Positions 18,158 through 27,821 are shown, numbered from the stretch's first letter. The stretch is 64,000 nucleotides of DNA from Pseudomonas sp. B21-015 (GCF_024749285.1 NZ_CP087196.1:1612001-1676000); one strand, 5' to 3'. Numbers and translations are program-made. The notes: a model not told the origin generated them from the sequence alone.

Positions 18158-18760
18158 TTACACCAATTCCGCAGCCAACGCCGCTTTCACGCTTGGCCGC
18201 GAATCAACCCTGGCCTGAAACCGCGCCAACGCCGGCCACTGATTCAAGTCGATGCCAAACAGCTGCGTCCAGCGCAACACCGTAAACAGATACGCATCAG
18301 CAATACTGAATCCACCAGCCATCAAATAACCCTGCCCCTCCAGCGTCTGGCACAGCACGGCAAAACGCTTGAACAGCTTCTCTTTGATGAGCACTTTTAC
18401 CTCATCCGGAAACTGTGAATTGAACAGCCAACCCAGCCCGCCATGAATCTCGGTCGAAACGAAATTCAGCCATTCCTGCAAACGCACCCGCTCGAACGTT
18501 CCGTTCGCCGGTGCCAGGTTCGCCTCGGGCCGCAGATCCGCCAGGTATTGCAGGATCGCCGGGCCTTCGGTCAGCACATCACCGTTATCCAGTTGCAACG
18601 CCGCGACGTAGCCTTTGGGGTTAATGGCGAGGAAGTCGTCACCGGTGACGGTTTTCTTGGTGCTGTTGTCGACGCGGACCATCTCGAACGGCAGCTCCAG
18701 TTCGCGCAGCACAATGTGCGGCGCCAATGAACAGGCTTGTGGGGCGTAATACAACTTCAT
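18158..18760 (-). CDS. Glutathione S-transferase (GstA-like)
   Basis: 200-residue cytosolic beta-class glutathione transferase. The N-terminal thioredoxin-fold half begins MKLYYAPQACSLAPHIVLRE and carries NPKGYVAALQLDNG and LTEGPAILQYLAD for glutathione binding; the C-terminal half is helical (FSIADAYLFTVLRW). The active-site Cys of beta-class enzymes is present at residue 10. It is divergent from a LysR gene 100 bases away, which likely controls it. Confidence 0.9.
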   Translation of the reverse strand: MKLYYAPQACSLAPHIVLRELELPFEMVRVDNSTKKTVTGDDFLAINPKGYVAALQLDNGDVLTEGPAILQYLADLRPEANLAPANGTFERVRLQEWLNFVSTEIHGGLGWLFNSQFPDEVKVLIKEKLFKRFAVLCQTLEGQGYLMAGGFSIADAYLFTVLRWTQLFGIDLNQWPALARFQARVDSRPSVKAALAAELV

Positions 18761-18859
18761 GGGCAGGGCTCTGGTTGCGGATTTGCGCCAGTGTCATAGT
18801 GCGCGGCACACTCGGTAAAATTAATCTTTCAGAAAACTGCCATTAGGAAAGCTACTGCC

Positions 18860-19747
18860 ATGATGAACCTGATGCACTGGCGAATGGTGGTGGCGGTGGC
18901 CGATACCGGCAACATTACCCGGGCCGCCGAGCGGGTTGGCATGACCCAGTCCGGTGCCAGTCAGGCGCTGGCACTGATCGAAGAAAACCTGGGTGTTCAG
19001 CTGTTCAGCCGGGAAAACCGCCAGACCTTGCCGACCGCCATCGGCTTGCCTGTGATCGAACAGGCGCGAACCATGCTTGGCGCCCTGGAAAACATTCGCA
19101 GCACCGTCGAGGCCGCTAAAGGCATCCAGCGCGGGACGATTCGTCTGGCCAGTTTCCCTATGGTGCTGGCGACCTTCCTGCCGCCGCTGTTGCGCCAGTT
19201 CAATCGGCTTTACCCCGGTATACATGTGGTGGCGCTGGAGGTCAGCGACGATGAAGTGGAAACGTTGCTCGGTGCCGGGCTGGTGGATGTCGGCGTAGTG
19301 TTGAACCCGGCGCCAGCGCGCAATGCCGGTCGCTTGGGGCGTGATGCCTGGATGGCGGTTCTGCCCGGTGGCCATCCCTTGGCGCGCCGCTCGAATGAAG
19401 AGGGCCTCTCGCTGGCGGAGCTGGCGGAGCAACCGTTCGTGCTGGCCACGGGCGGGTGTTCGACCAATGCCCGCAGCCTGGCTGCCGATGCCGGGTTGCA
19501 TCTGCTGGATGTGCGGGCCGAGGTGCGTGAGTGGAGCAGTGCGTTCACCCTGGTGCGGGAAAACATCGGCGTGACCCTGGTACCGGAAATGACCCTGCCG
19601 GCTAATCGCCAAGGCCTGCGGATAGTGCCGGTGACACCGCGCATCGATCGCGAGTTTGCCTTGGTGGTCGCGCCCGACAAAGCACCTTCGGCAGCGGTGC
19701 TGGCGCTGTTGGGGATGCTTGCGGAACATCCGCTATCGCCTGACTAG
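18860..19747 (+). CDS. LysR family transcriptional regulator
   Basis: 295-residue LysR-type regulator. The N-terminal winged helix-turn-helix is seen in NITRAAERVGMTQSGASQAL and NLGVQLFSRENRQTLPT, followed by the periplasmic-binding-like effector domain from about residue 90. AGGAAAG precedes the start. It is divergent from the glutathione transferase gene, and the short shared gap makes that gene its probable target. Effector unknown. Confidence 0.9.
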   Translation: MMNLMHWRMVVAVADTGNITRAAERVGMTQSGASQALALIEENLGVQLFSRENRQTLPTAIGLPVIEQARTMLGALENIRSTVEAAKGIQRGTIRLASFPMVLATFLPPLLRQFNRLYPGIHVVALEVSDDEVETLLGAGLVDVGVVLNPAPARNAGRLGRDAWMAVLPGGHPLARRSNEEGLSLAELAEQPFVLATGGCSTNARSLAADAGLHLLDVRAEVREWSSAFTLVRENIGVTLVPEMTLPANRQGLRIVPVTPRIDREFALVVAPDKAPSAAVLALLGMLAEHPLSPD

Positions 19748-19781
19748 TCATGGGGGAGTACCGGTCAGTCAAGTGCGATCT

Positions 19782-19873
19782 ATGTGGGAGCGGGCTTGCT
19801 CGCGAAGGGGCCACGTCAATCAACATTGATGTCGCCTGATACACCGCTTCCGCGAGCAAGCCCGCTCCCACAG
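19782..19873. repeat. Paired REP element
   Basis: ATGTGGGAGCGGGCTTGCTC and GAGCAAGCCCGCTCCCACAG are inverted about 42 bases apart. Confidence 0.85.
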
Positions 19874-19927
19874 GTTCCGTGCCTCACTTAATTGATTGGC
19901 ATTACCGGGTAAATCGTTCAGGTGCAA

Positions 19928-20560
19928 TCAAGGCACGCCATTACAGCCGTGTGCCATGAACCCCGGCCGCAGCGCCAGTCGTTGGCAATAGGCGTCGACG
20001 GCGGGATAGTCCGGGCGCTCCATCGGGGTCATCCGCCAGCGGTTGATCGACAAGCCGATAAGGATATCGGCCAGGGTGAAGTGTGGGCCGGCGACATACG
20101 CGCCGGTCGCCGCGAGTTGCTGTTCGAGGATGCCCATTTTCGCGTTCCAGCCGCGAACGCCATCCGCGATCCGCTGTGCGTCCTGAAAGTCCGGCAATTG
20201 CCGGACCAGCGCAAAAAAGGCGTAGCCCCAGGACGGATTGAGTTCGGTGGCTTGCCAGTCCATCCACTGCTCCACGCGAGCGCGCGCCGCCGGCTCGATG
20301 GGCAACAGGTCGGTGTTTTGGTATTTGCCGGCCAGATAGCGACAGATGGTATTGGATTCCCACAGCACGCCGGCTTCGTCGATGAGTACCGGCACCTGTG
20401 CGTTGGGGTTGAGCTGGAGAAATTCCGGACTCCGGGTCGATGCAAAACCGCTGCCCCAGTCCTCCCGTTCGTAGGAAACACCCAGCTCGTCGCACGCCCA
20501 CAGGACTTTTCTGACGTTGATTGACGAGGCCCTACCCAAAATCTTCAGCGTATGTCCCAT
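19928..20560 (-). CDS. Glutathione S-transferase family protein
   Basis: 210-residue cytosolic protein. Seen: KILGRASSINVRKVLWACDELG (N-terminal thioredoxin fold), PNAQVPVLIDEAGVLWESNTICRYLA (glutathione-binding cis-Pro and ES motif), and HFTLADILIGLSINRW in the helical domain. A Ser sits at the usual catalytic position, suggesting a theta/zeta-like enzyme. It is unrelated in detail to the 18158 gene, so this is not a tandem copy. Substrate unknown. Confidence 0.87.
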   Translation of the reverse strand: MGHTLKILGRASSINVRKVLWACDELGVSYEREDWGSGFASTRSPEFLQLNPNAQVPVLIDEAGVLWESNTICRYLAGKYQNTDLLPIEPAARARVEQWMDWQATELNPSWGYAFFALVRQLPDFQDAQRIADGVRGWNAKMGILEQQLAATGAYVAGPHFTLADILIGLSINRWRMTPMERPDYPAVDAYCQRLALRPGFMAHGCNGVP

Positions 20561-20624
20561 TGAGCTTCTCCGTTTGCTGTTCCAGGTGCCGGGAATCTAG
20601 CACGAGCAACGGGACAATCGTGTA

Positions 20625-21656
20625 TCAGGTGCTCTCGCGCACCTTCAACTCAAACCCCATGTCCTGCACCGGTTTGGCCACCGAATTGCCCGCTAATAAG
20701 GTCAGCATCAACTCCGCCGAGCGACGGCCAATGGCTTCTCTCGGAGTGCTGATGCTGCTCAGGCGCGGGACCATGTGGGCCGAGGCTGGCAGATCGTTGA
20801 AGCCGAGGATAGCCACTTGTTCGGGGATCTTGATGCCGCAGCGCAGGGCTTCGAGCAGTGCGCCGTGGGCCAGGTCGTCGTTGCCGAAGAAGATCGCGTC
20901 GACCTGCGGATGACTGGCCATCAATTGCAAAAACAGCTCGCCCCCCAAGCCGACGGAGGAGGGGCGTGGCGTCAGCACTTCCAGGGCCGGATCATACAAA
21001 CCGGCCTTTTGCAGCGCGTGGCGGAAACCTTCACCCCGCAGCAGCGTGCGCTGGTCCAGCTGCGCACCGATGTAGGCCAGGCGTTTGCGACCGCGGGAAA
21101 GCAAATGTTCGGCCGCCGTTTCGCCGGCGGCGACTTGCGAAAAGCCGACGCAATTGAGCCCGGCCGCGCTGTCCAGTTCCATCATGTAGACGCAGGGAAT
21201 GTTGCTGGCCTCGATCATCCGCCGCGAACTTTCGGTGCGATCGAAACCGGTCAGCAGCAAGCCGCGAGGCTGATAAGCCATGTAATTGCGCAGCAGGTTT
21301 TCTTCTTCGTCACGGGAGTAGTGGAAGTTACCGATCAGCACTTCGAAGCCCTTCGGTCGCAAAACCTGATGAATGGCTTCCAGCGTGTCGATGAACAGCA
21401 GGTTGGACAGCGATGGCACCAGAACCACCACGGAATGGCTCTGGGCCGAGGCTAACGCGCGTGCGGCGGGGTTGACCACGTAGTTCAGGTCGAGGGCGGC
21501 CTTCTGGACTTTTTCCACCAGTTCGGTGGCCACCGTACTGACGCCGCGCAGGGCGCGGGACGCGGTAATCGGGCTGACACCGGCCAGGCGCGCGACTTCG
21601 TTGAGGGTAGGGCGGCCAGTGGTGCGAGTATTTTTATCGTTTTTAGGGGTCATCAT
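20625..21656 (-). CDS. gntR: Gluconate repressor GntR (LacI family)
   Basis: 343-residue LacI-type repressor. Helix-turn-helix RPTLNEVARLAGVSPITASRALRG and the hinge helix NPAARALASA precede a periplasmic-binding-like sugar domain ending in the FNDLPASAHMVPRLSSI region. It is divergent from gntK-gntP, and an operator-like site ACTAAGGTAGCGCT lies about 30 bases before its own start. The family releases DNA on binding gluconate or 6-phosphogluconate. The open frame begins with TTG at 21671; ATG at 21656 or 21653 is the likelier start. Confidence 0.93.
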   Translation of the reverse strand: MMTPKNDKNTRTTGRPTLNEVARLAGVSPITASRALRGVSTVATELVEKVQKAALDLNYVVNPAARALASAQSHSVVVLVPSLSNLLFIDTLEAIHQVLRPKGFEVLIGNFHYSRDEEENLLRNYMAYQPRGLLLTGFDRTESSRRMIEASNIPCVYMMELDSAAGLNCVGFSQVAAGETAAEHLLSRGRKRLAYIGAQLDQRTLLRGEGFRHALQKAGLYDPALEVLTPRPSSVGLGGELFLQLMASHPQVDAIFFGNDDLAHGALLEALRCGIKIPEQVAILGFNDLPASAHMVPRLSSISTPREAIGRRSAELMLTLLAGNSVAKPVQDMGFELKVREST

Positions 21657-21685
21657 CGGACGGCTTGCCAAACAAAATTCAAGGC

Positions 21686-21703
21686 ACTAAGGTAGCGCTG
21701 TCT
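21686..21703. promoter_or_regulatory. GntR operator-like site (gntR side)
   Basis: ACTAAGGTAGCGCTGTCT matches the AC-N-AAG-N-TAGCGCT pattern that I recall for Pseudomonas GntR. The same core, TAGCGCTGTC, recurs before gntK and before gntP. Autoregulation is inferred. Confidence 0.75.
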
Positions 21704-21836
21704 CGACGCAGCTGCAAATGCGTGAGCGGGGTTTGCCTGATCCTCGCTTTTCGGCATCGAGAACGAACATGCTGCAACCCATAAAAATGACAAGAAGGCG
21801 TCGGCAACTTCTGCTTTTGCACTAGCGTTTTACGTA

Positions 21837-21854
21837 GCAAAGGTAGCGCTGTCT
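21837..21854. promoter_or_regulatory. GntR operator-like site (gntK side)
   Basis: GCAAAGGTAGCGCTGTCT lies 18 bases before the gntK ATG. It shares AAGGTAGCGCTGTCT exactly with the gntR-side site 151 bases away, so the two could be bridged by one repressor tetramer. Confidence 0.75.
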
Positions 21855-21871
21855 GCGCGCTGAGGTGTTAC

Positions 21872-22405
21872 ATGAATCATCCCATCACCGCCCTGGTCAT
21901 CATGGGCGTTGCCGGTTGCGGCAAGACGTGCGTCAGCCAGGCCCTGTGCCAGCTCAGCGGCGCGACCGCCATTGAAGGCGACACTTTCCACCCTGCCGCC
22001 AATATCGAAAAGATGAGCGCGGGTATCCCCCTGAACGATGAAGACCGTGCCGGCTGGCTCGACAGCCTGTGCGATGAACTGCGCCGCGTCGACACCCAAG
22101 GCGAGCGCCCGGTGCTGACGTGCTCGGCCCTCAAACACAGTTACCGCGAACGCTTGCGCGGTGCCTTGCCGGGCCTGGGCTTCGTTTTCCTTGAGCTGAC
22201 CCCCGAAGTCGCCACTGATCGTGTGTCTCATCGGCCGGGCCACTTTATGCCGTCGACCTTGATCGACAGCCAGTTCGCCACACTTGAATCGCCCGTTGGT
22301 GAGCCCCTGACCCTGGCTCTGGATGCTTCGAGCCACAGCGTCGATGAGTTGGCGAAGCAGGCGCATGCCTGGTGGCTCGATCATGGCTTGAAACTCGCCA
22401 GTTGA
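21872..22405 (+). CDS. gntK: Gluconokinase
   Basis: 177-residue kinase phosphorylating gluconate to 6-phosphogluconate. The P-loop GVAGCGKT near residue 11 begins the fold, followed by EGDTFHPAANIEKMSAGIPLNDEDRAGWLD, the gluconokinase signature, and LTCSALKHSYRERLRG. Length is normal. Divergent from gntR and followed by gntP, with GntR-like operators before both. The product enters the Entner-Doudoroff pathway completed by eda at 5859. Confidence 0.95.
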   Translation: MNHPITALVIMGVAGCGKTCVSQALCQLSGATAIEGDTFHPAANIEKMSAGIPLNDEDRAGWLDSLCDELRRVDTQGERPVLTCSALKHSYRERLRGALPGLGFVFLELTPEVATDRVSHRPGHFMPSTLIDSQFATLESPVGEPLTLALDASSHSVDELAKQAHAWWLDHGLKLAS

Positions 22406-22414
22406 GTTTTGCTC

Positions 22415-22431
22415 CAAGAGATAGCGCTGTC
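22415..22431. promoter_or_regulatory. GntR operator-like site before gntP
   Basis: AAGAGATAGCGCTGTCC keeps the TAGCGCTGTC core of the two sites near gntR and gntK, with a weaker left half. It lies between the gntK stop and the gntP start, suggesting separate control of the permease. Confidence 0.65.
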
Positions 22432-22486
22432 CTGACGGCTTCTGAATAACCGCTTTAATAACAACAACAACCAGGAGACACCCCTA

Positions 22487-23839
22487 ATGTTTGGCATGTC
22501 CCACGAGACGTTTCTGCTGCTAGACGCAGTGGTCACGGTGATCGGACTTATCGTCCTGATCACCAAGTTCAAGCTGCACCCATTCCTCGCACTGATCATC
22601 GCCGCCGCCTTCCTCGGGCTGACGTCCGGCATGCCGATCGGCACCATCATCAAGGCGTTCCAGGACGGCTTCGGTGGCGTGCTTGGTTTCGTAGGCATCA
22701 TCCTGGCGCTGGGCACCATGCTCGGCAAAATGATGGCCGAATCAGGCGGTGCGGATCAGATTGCGCAGACGCTGATTCGCGCCTTCGGCAAGGACAAGGT
22801 GCAGTGGGCGATGATGTTCGCCGCGTTCCTGGTCGGCATTCCGCTGTTCTTCGAAATCGGCTTCGTACTGCTGATTCCGCTGGTGTTCATCGTGGCCCGT
22901 CGCACTGGCGTGTCGATCATCAAGATCGGTATCCCGCTGCTGGCTGGTTTGTCCGCGGTACACGGCCTGGTGCCGCCGCACCCGGGTCCGCTGCTGGCCA
23001 TCGGTGTGTTCGGTGCCGACATCGGTAAAACCATTCTGTACGGTCTGATCGTTGCGTTGCCGACCGCTATTATCGCCGGTCCGATCTACGGCACGTTCAT
23101 TGCCAAGCACATTCCGGGTCATCCGAATCAGGAACTGGTGGATCAACTGGTGCGCGATGAGGATGCAGGCGATCTGCCTAGCTTCGGCATCACCCTGATC
23201 ACTGTGCTGTCGCCCGTGTTCCTGATGCTGCTCAAGACCTTTGCCGATGTGGCGCTGCCGGACGGCAACTTCTTCCGCACCTTCATGGACCTGATCGGTC
23301 ACCCGATCTCGGCTCTCCTGCTGGCATTGCTGCTGTCGCTGTACACCTTCGGCTACAAGCAGGGCATCGGTTCGCAACAGATGCTTAAATGGCTGGACGC
23401 GAGCCTTGCGCCGACCGCTGCGATCATCCTGATCATCGGTGCCGGTGGTGGCTTCAAGCAGATGCTGGTGACCAGCGGTGTGGGTAACGTGATCGGCAAC
23501 ATGGCGGTGGCTGCACAGATCTCGCCGATCCTGCTGGCCTGGCTGGTGGCGGCGGTGATTCGTATCGCGACGGGTTCAGCGACCGTGGCGACCATTACTG
23601 GCGCGGGCATTGTGGTGCCGGTAGTGGGGATGATCCCGGGTGTGAACCGTGAGCTGCTGGTGCTGGCGACCGGTGCCGGTTCGTTGATCCTGTCCCACGT
23701 CAACGACGCAGGTTTCTGGCTGGTGAAGCAGTACTTCAACATGACCGTGGCGGAAACCTTCAAGACCTGGACCGCGATGGAAACCATTCTGTCCGTGGTG
23801 GGCCTGGGCTTCATCCTGCTGTTGTCGTTGTTCGTTTAA
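22487..23839 (+). CDS. gntP: Gluconate permease
   Basis: 450-residue inner-membrane GntP-family symporter with about twelve hydrophobic helices. Seen: GFGGVLGFVGIILALGTMLGKMMAESGGADQIA and GLSAVHGLVPPHPGPLLAI, both family hallmarks, and LSHVNDAGFWLVKQYFNM near the C-terminus. AACCAGGAGA is the ribosome site. Lies 81 bases after gntK, with its own operator-like site, and is followed by a terminator. Confidence 0.95.
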   Translation: MFGMSHETFLLLDAVVTVIGLIVLITKFKLHPFLALIIAAAFLGLTSGMPIGTIIKAFQDGFGGVLGFVGIILALGTMLGKMMAESGGADQIAQTLIRAFGKDKVQWAMMFAAFLVGIPLFFEIGFVLLIPLVFIVARRTGVSIIKIGIPLLAGLSAVHGLVPPHPGPLLAIGVFGADIGKTILYGLIVALPTAIIAGPIYGTFIAKHIPGHPNQELVDQLVRDEDAGDLPSFGITLITVLSPVFLMLLKTFADVALPDGNFFRTFMDLIGHPISALLLALLLSLYTFGYKQGIGSQQMLKWLDASLAPTAAIILIIGAGGGFKQMLVTSGVGNVIGNMAVAAQISPILLAWLVAAVIRIATGSATVATITGAGIVVPVVGMIPGVNRELLVLATGAGSLILSHVNDAGFWLVKQYFNMTVAETFKTWTAMETILSVVGLGFILLLSLFV

Positions 23840-23855
23840 GCCGATCGGCAGACAC

Positions 23856-23883
23856 AAAAAAACCGCAGCGATGCGGTTTTTTT
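23856..23883. terminator. Bidirectional terminator between gntP and alaC
   Basis: AAAAAAACCGCA and TGCGGTTTTTTT flank a three-base loop, giving a T-run on both strands between two convergent genes. Confidence 0.9.
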
Positions 23884-23893
23884 GTGGGTGATG

Positions 23894-24002
23894 ATCGTTC
23901 CCACGCTCTGCGTGGGAATGCCTCAACGGACGCTTCGCGTTCGGCTCTGGAAGGGACGCGGAGCGTCCCGGGCTGCATTCCCACGCAGAGCGTGGGAACG
24001 AT
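23894..24002. repeat. Long inverted repeat, second copy
   Basis: ATCGTTCCCACGCTCTGCGT and ACGCAGAGCGTGGGAACGAT form the outer arms, with an inner inverted pair built on GGGACGCTCCGCGTC-like sequence. It is the same family as 2474-2574. Confidence 0.85.
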
Positions 24003-24006
24003 CGTG

Positions 24007-25224
24007 TCAGGCGTTGGTTTTGGTCACTAGCCCATCCGCCCGGAACATCCCGCGAATCCCGCGCACGGCCTGACGAATCCGATCCTGGTTTTCGATCAGC
24101 GCGAAGCGCACATGATCATCCCCATATTCGCCAAATCCCACACCCGGTGAGACACAGACCTTGGCCTCGGCCAGCAGCTTCTTGGCGAATTCCAGCGAGC
24201 CCATGTGTGCATAAGCCTCGGGAATCTTGGCCCAGACGTACATCGACGCTTTCGGGTTTTCGACCATCCAGCCCAGTTCATGCAGGCCTTTGACCAGCAC
24301 GTTGCGACGCTGCCGATACTGCTCGGCGATGTCTTTGACGCACTGCTGATCGCCTTCCAGCGCCGCGATGGCCGCGACCTGCAGCGGGGTGAAGGTGCCA
24401 TAGTCGTGGTAGCTCTTGATCCGCGCCAGGGCGCTGACCAGTTCCGGGTTGCCGACCATGAAACCGATGCGCCAGCCCGCCATGTTGTAGCTCTTGGACA
24501 GGGTGAAAAACTCCACCGCGATGTCCTTGGCGCCGGGCACCTGCATGATCGACGGGGCTTTCCAGCCGTCGTAGACGATGTCGGCGTAGGCCAGGTCGTG
24601 CACCACCAAAACGTCGTACTGTTTGGCGAGGGCGATCACCCGCTCGAAGAAGTCCAGCTCCACGCACTGGGCGGTGGGGTTGGACGGGAAGCCGAGGATC
24701 ATCATTTTCGGTTTCGGGATCGAGCCGCGAATCGCCCGTTCCAGCTCGGCGAAAAAGTCCACGCCAGGGATCAGCGGCACCGACCGCACCTGGGCACCGG
24801 CAATCACCGCACCGTAGATGTGAATCGGGTAGCTCGGGTTTGGCACCAGCACGGTGTCGCCCTGATCGAGGGTGGCCAGCATCAAATGCGCCAGGCCTTC
24901 CTTGGAACCGATGGTGACGATGGCTTCGCTTTCCGGGTCGATGTCGACCTCGTAGCGATCCTTATACCAGTTGGAAATCGCGCGGCGCAGGCGCGGAATC
25001 CCTTTGGACGTGGAGTAGCCGTGGGTGTCTTCGCGCTGGGCGACGGTGACCAGTTTTTCGACAATGTGCGGCGGCGTGGCGCCGTCGGGGTTGCCCATGC
25101 TCAAGTCGATGATGTCTTCGCCACGACGACGGGCGGCCATCTTCAGCTCGGCAGTGATGTTGAAAACGTAAGGGGGGAGTCGATCGATGCGCGCAAAGCG
25201 GCGCGGGGAACCTTGTTCGGCCAT
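24007..25224 (-). CDS. alaC: Alanine-type aminotransferase AlaC
   Basis: 405-residue class I/II PLP enzyme that makes alanine from pyruvate and glutamate. Seen: [34 protein letters not shown] at the N-terminus, and [15 protein letters not shown], where the Lys binds PLP. Length and N-terminus match the AlaC (YfdZ) subgroup rather than AspC. In pseudomonads this gene usually lies alone, as here. The stop lies close to the inverted repeat at 23894. Confidence 0.88.
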   Translation of the reverse strand: MAEQGSPRRFARIDRLPPYVFNITAELKMAARRRGEDIIDLSMGNPDGATPPHIVEKLVTVAQREDTHGYSTSKGIPRLRRAISNWYKDRYEVDIDPESEAIVTIGSKEGLAHLMLATLDQGDTVLVPNPSYPIHIYGAVIAGAQVRSVPLIPGVDFFAELERAIRGSIPKPKMMILGFPSNPTAQCVELDFFERVIALAKQYDVLVVHDLAYADIVYDGWKAPSIMQVPGAKDIAVEFFTLSKSYNMAGWRIGFMVGNPELVSALARIKSYHDYGTFTPLQVAAIAALEGDQQCVKDIAEQYRQRRNVLVKGLHELGWMVENPKASMYVWAKIPEAYAHMGSLEFAKKLLAEAKVCVSPGVGFGEYGDDHVRFALIENQDRIRQAVRGIRGMFRADGLVTKTNA

Positions 25225-25362
25225 TGTTGCCTCGGATAACGTAAGCGCCCGGAACCGTCCGAGCGACGCTGGCCACTGCGGTGGCCTGTGGCGGAATGTA
25301 AGGGCAGTCGTGGCAAACTGTCTAGCCTGCGCATCAATAAATTTTTCCCAAGGAAATGGTCG

Positions 25363-26025
25363 ATGGAATTTACCAGTGGCTTCCTGCTAAGCCTTTCGCT
25401 GTGTCTGGACATCGGCGTGGCCAATATCGCGATGATCACGCTGGCGATGCAGCGCGGCTATTTTCAAGGCTTTGCCCTGGGGCTGGGGACTTGTGTCGGC
25501 GACCTTATTTACGCGGTGCTGGCACTGGCCGGCATGACCGTATTGCTGCAGTACGAGACCGTGCGCTGGGTGTTGTGGATCGGTGGGTCGGCGTTGCTGC
25601 TGTACTTCGCGGCGAAAATGATTCATTCGGCGATTTATCACAACGCTGTGTTGGCCGAGACCGCCGAAGTTGGCCACAACTCCCATCGCAAGGAGTTCTT
25701 GCGGGGGATTTTCCTCGCCATGTCGTCGCCCAGTGCGATTCTCTGGTTCGCGGCGGTGGGTGGCACCCTGATTGCCCGTTCCGGTGGTGGGGGCACTCTC
25801 AGCTCGGTGTTGTTTCTAGGTGGATTTCTCTGTGCGGGGATTCTCTGGTGCGTCACGCTGTGCTTCGCGGCGAGCCATGGCGGCAAGTTGCTCGGTGACA
25901 AACTGTTGCGTTATTCCTACATGGCATCGGCCGCGATCTTCTGCTATTTCGCGGTCTACGTGATTCTATCGGGCTACAACGAGTTTGTCGGTGCGCCCGC
26001 CGCCGGGCAGCTTCCGGGGCTCTGA
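25363..26025 (+). CDS. LysE/RhtB family amino-acid exporter
   Basis: 220-residue inner-membrane protein with about six hydrophobic helices. It begins [25 protein letters not shown], typical of LysE exporters, and has [22 protein letters not shown], the family's central motif. AAGGAA precedes the ATG at 25363; the frame opens earlier but without a ribosome site. Divergent from alaC. It could export alanine or another amino acid; the substrate is not evident. Confidence 0.85.
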   Translation: MEFTSGFLLSLSLCLDIGVANIAMITLAMQRGYFQGFALGLGTCVGDLIYAVLALAGMTVLLQYETVRWVLWIGGSALLLYFAAKMIHSAIYHNAVLAETAEVGHNSHRKEFLRGIFLAMSSPSAILWFAAVGGTLIARSGGGGTLSSVLFLGGFLCAGILWCVTLCFAASHGGKLLGDKLLRYSYMASAAIFCYFAVYVILSGYNEFVGAPAAGQLPGL

Positions 26026-26094
26026 CTGGGCGAATCGGGTTTGGCCTCTATACTCCCAGCCGAACCCACCTTTTTCGTTCCCAGGAGTCGAGTC

Positions 26095-26583
26095 ATGGAT
26101 GAGCAAACACGCGATGATCAGGCTGAGCCACGCTTCGAACACGGGCACTTCATGCTCATAGCGGGGCTTGGCGGGCGACTTACCCAAGCGACGGCCAAAA
26201 AACAGATTCCCAAGCTGTGGGATCAATTCGTCCCTCACATCGGCAATGTACCCGGGCAAATTGACGAAGTGACCTACGGCGTTTGCTGCAACTCAGACGA
26301 CAAGGGCGGTTTCGAATACATCGCCGGCGTCGAGATCAGCAAGCTCGACGACCTGCCCGAGAAATACCGTTGGGTCGAGATTCAGCCCCAGTATTACGCG
26401 GTGTTCAAGCACAAGGGCTCGCTGGATACGCTGCCGCAAACCTTTCAGTACATCCGGGAAACCTGGTTGCCGAAGTCCGGTCGCGAGGCGGCGGATGCCC
26501 CGGAGTTCGAACGTTACAGCGACGATTTCAACCCCAAGCTCAATACCGGCGTGCTGGAAATCTGGCTGCCGATCAAAGCGTAA
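26095..26583 (+). CDS. GyrI-like effector-binding domain protein
   Basis: 162-residue stand-alone small-molecule-binding domain of the AraC-effector/GyrI type. Seen: the opening strand FMLIAGLGGRLTQATAKKQIPKLWDQF, VTYGVCCNSDDKGGFEYIAGVEIS, and the closing strand NTGVLEIWLPIK. No DNA-binding domain is attached. CAGGAG lies upstream of the chosen ATG. Function unknown; such proteins may bind toxic hydrophobic compounds. Confidence 0.8.
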   Translation: MDEQTRDDQAEPRFEHGHFMLIAGLGGRLTQATAKKQIPKLWDQFVPHIGNVPGQIDEVTYGVCCNSDDKGGFEYIAGVEISKLDDLPEKYRWVEIQPQYYAVFKHKGSLDTLPQTFQYIRETWLPKSGREAADAPEFERYSDDFNPKLNTGVLEIWLPIKA

Positions 26584-26684
26584 CGAAGGGGGCGAGGGGC
26601 GGATCGGCGGTCCGCCTTTCTGATCGATATGAACACCTTGTTAATTTATGATCCCAGCCTTTCTCCCGCCGATTCCGAGTTGCC

Positions 26685-27173
26685 ATGAACACCGTCATCC
26701 GCCACGTCACCGCCGCTGACCTGGACCGCTGCTACGCCATCGAAACCGTTGCCTACGAAGGCGACGAAGCCGCCACCCGCGAGAAAATCGCCACCCGCAT
26801 CGCCACCTGGCCCGAGGGCTTCATCGTGACTGAAGTGGATGGGATGGTAGCCGGCTTCATCAATTCCGGTGCGGCGTTTGAGGTGGAGATGTCGGACGAG
26901 GCGTTCAAGGAACTGATCGGCCACGACCCGGCCGGCCCGCACGTGGTGATCATGTCGGTGGTGGTGCATCCGGACTACCAAGGGCAGGGCCTGGCGAAAC
27001 GCTTGATGGGTGAGTTCATCCAGCACATGCGCGCACTGAACAAGGCCAGCATCCACCTGATGTGCAAAGAGCGGCACATTGCGCTGTATGCCGGGTTTGG
27101 TTTTGCCTACATCAAGCCTTCGGCGTCTGACCATGGTGGGATGGCGTGGCATGAGATGGTGTTGACGCTGTAG
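26685..27173 (+). CDS. GNAT family N-acetyltransferase
   Basis: 162-residue acetyltransferase resembling serotonin/arylalkylamine-type members. Seen: VVIMSVVVHPDYQGQGLAKRLMGEFI, the acetyl-CoA motif Q-G-Q-G-L-A, and LMCKERHIALYAGFGFAYIKPSASDHGGMAWHEM at the end. The EGDEAATREKIATRIATWPEGFIV stretch is typical of the arylalkylamine subgroup. Substrate unknown. Confidence 0.85.
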   Translation: MNTVIRHVTAADLDRCYAIETVAYEGDEAATREKIATRIATWPEGFIVTEVDGMVAGFINSGAAFEVEMSDEAFKELIGHDPAGPHVVIMSVVVHPDYQGQGLAKRLMGEFIQHMRALNKASIHLMCKERHIALYAGFGFAYIKPSASDHGGMAWHEMVLTL

Positions 27174-27197
27174 TTCCAGTGTGGGAGCGGCGTTGTG

Positions 27198-27803
27198 TCA
27201 GTAGAGGCTATCGCGCACTCTGGTCGGCGCTTCCCGGTCATAGGTTTCGGCATCGAACTGTCCGTCGTTCAGCCGTTTGTGAAATGCGCCCGCCGTTGGC
27301 AGGGCAGAGCGGTCGAGGTAGCGCTCGGGGTTCCACAGATCCGAACGCACGATCGCTTTCGAGCAATGGAAGTACGCCGCTTCCACCGTCACCAGCATTA
27401 CCGTGCGCGCCGGTTTGCCGTTGACTGCAAAACTCTCCAGCAACGCGGGTTCGGCGCTGATCTGCGCCGTGCCATTGACCCGCAATGTCTCGCCTATCCC
27501 CGGAATGATGAACAGCAGCGATACTCGCGAATCGAGCACGACATTGCGCAGGGTGTCGATGCGGTTGTTGCCCGGGCGATCCGGGATGGCCAGCGTGCGT
27601 TCATCGACGATCCGCACAAAACCCGGCGTATCGCCGCGCGGCGAGCCGTCCATGCCATCGGGGCCGACCGAGCTGATAATCACCAGCGGCGAGGCGCGGA
27701 CCATCGCCTGATAGTCTTCGTTCAGAAAGGGGATCTGCTTGCGCACAGCGCGGTCATGGGGCAGGCCGTAGATCGCTTCCAGCGCTTCGATTGAATTCAA
27801 CAT
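27198..27803 (-). CDS. Pyridoxamine-phosphate-oxidase-like FMN protein
   Basis: 201-residue protein of the split-barrel flavin family (MSMEG_1061-like subgroup). Seen: ASPLVIISSVGPDGMDGSPRGDTPGFVRIVDE, then IPDRPGNNRIDTLRNVV and VRSDLWNPERYLDRSALPTAG at the end. Members bind FMN or related cofactors, and most lack an assigned reaction. The short gap to the next gene on the same strand (18 bases) suggests co-transcription. Confidence 0.83.
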   Translation of the reverse strand: MLNSIEALEAIYGLPHDRAVRKQIPFLNEDYQAMVRASPLVIISSVGPDGMDGSPRGDTPGFVRIVDERTLAIPDRPGNNRIDTLRNVVLDSRVSLLFIIPGIGETLRVNGTAQISAEPALLESFAVNGKPARTVMLVTVEAAYFHCSKAIVRSDLWNPERYLDRSALPTAGAFHKRLNDGQFDAETYDREAPTRVRDSLY

Positions 27804-27821
27804 CGTTCATCCCTCTACGAA

